Positions 63,416-64,000 of a stretch of DNA of 64,000 nt are shown piece by piece (the first letter of the stretch is position 1; each line of letters begins with the position of its first letter). This DNA comes from Musa acuminata AAA Group. Its lineage: Eukaryota > Streptophyta > Magnoliopsida > Zingiberales > Musaceae. A program made the position numbers and the translations under genes. A model generated the notes under the pieces. That model did no database searches. It had not been told where the DNA came from and saw only the letters and a list, made by a program, of their open reading frames with translations. The DNA is taken from assembly GCF_036884655.1 (NCBI RefSeq), contig NC_088340.1, positions 10,348,001 to 10,412,000 of the forward strand, in the 5' to 3' direction.

Positions 63416-64000
63416 CAGGTTGTTCGTGCGAATGATTGGTTTTGAACTGCGTGTATTGTGTTTAGGAAGAATTTTGACGTCAAAATCGTTGACGCAAAAG
63501 CGAGGAAGGGCAGCAACAGTTGCTGCCCTTGATCTGCATGCCTGCAGCCACCTGCAGCGGCAGCCGCAGCCGCAGCCAGACAGCACAGCGCTGGCGCATG
63601 CGCAAGCGCTGTGCCTGCAGCAGCCGGCCGGCGGTCTGCTTGCAGCAGGCTTGCTGCTGGCGGGGTTGGCAACCCACGGGCAGAGGCGCCGCAGGGCAGC
63701 GGCGCCTGCCGCCACAGGGCAGCGACGCGCGACGCCTGCCGCCGCTGCTCCCGCGGGCGAAACCCCCCCACAGGGGCGGCCGCCCGGCGGTACAGCATCG
63801 CCTGCGGAGGCAGCGGCGCCCGAAGGGGGCGCCCACCTGCAGCGGCATCGCCGCCAGCGGGCGTGCCGCTTGTAGGCGAGGGCAGTGCCCTCGCCCCGCC
63901 GCATAGGCCGCCGCCGGCAGGGTGGCGGCGGCGGCAGCAGTGAAAGGGGGAAAGGGCATTAGGGTTTTCTGGAAAAAGATGGTTTTGCCCCTCGAAATTT
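63416..64000 (+). mobile_element. Leader of the second Copia-type element, GC-rich, runs off the window
   Basis: After the primer site comes about 400 bases of very GC-rich sequence (63530-63940) with repeated ctgcag, gcagc and ccgcc motifs. It then returns to ordinary sequence ending in gccccTCGAAATTT. The composition makes long open frames in five or six frames (Ala/Arg/Pro-rich), which I judge artefacts. The gag start is probably beyond 64000. Confidence 0.7.

Noticed and set aside
63212..63959. Ala/Arg/Pro-rich open frames up to 230 codons at the right end
   Set aside because: They exist in nearly all frames of one GC-rich repeat, and overlap the LTR and primer site of a retroelement; they are composition artefacts.

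Overview
This is a nuclear genomic window from a flowering plant, almost certainly a monocot. The base is AT-rich with many-exon genes, GT-AG introns, GC-rich first exons and many plant LTR retrotransposons. The mix of repeats (an LTR family starting TGTCACGACC, GTACCG-rich hAT-like miniature elements, a Copia LTR of about 1.5 kb) reminds me of banana and its relatives (Musaceae). That genus-level guess comes from memory and was not tested by search. There is no CRISPR array, operon, phage or bacterial system, and I found no convincing tRNA, miRNA or snoRNA gene.

Five protein-coding genes could be rebuilt exon by exon, each with an open frame of whole codons. From left to right they are: an ankyrin-DHHC protein S-acyltransferase of the TIP1/PAT24 type (+, 1809-10462, 13 exons, 627 aa); cytosolic ribosomal protein S11/uS17 (+, 11303-25109, 6 exons, 160 aa); a PP2C phosphatase (-, 26002-29715, 4 exons, 364 aa); a BRAP2-type RING/ZnF-UBP ubiquitin ligase of the BRIZ type (+, 38094-48018, 12 exons, 498 aa); and a class II KNOX homeobox gene like KNAT3 (-, 50583-53941, about 458 aa). 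They are unrelated housekeeping or regulatory genes and do not form a pathway.

The most notable structure is intron 1 of RPS11. It is 11.7 kb long because a decayed minus-strand Copia element lies in it. That Copia was broken by an old non-autonomous LTR element, which in turn was broken by a young copy of the same family (447-bp LTRs differing at two positions by eye, tRNA-iMet primer site, ATCT repeats at the edges). A 241-bp hAT-like miniature element with a perfect 8-bp target duplication (GTATTGAT) sits in another part of the same Copia. The other notable structure is intron 1 of the BRIZ gene, which is made almost wholly of about eight ~115-120-bp tandem units whose last unit supplies the 3' splice site.

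Between genes, 30.05-37.9 kb is AT-rich and repeat-rich (a ~530-bp tandem array, microsatellites, a polypurine block). From about 54 to 59 kb is mostly unexplained, with a GC-rich patch and a perfect 117-bp tandem duplication. From 59.0 kb to the end are two stacked Copia elements: a degenerate one with primer site, gag and integrase remnants, cut off by a ~1.5-kb LTR of a second element whose GC-rich leader runs off the window.
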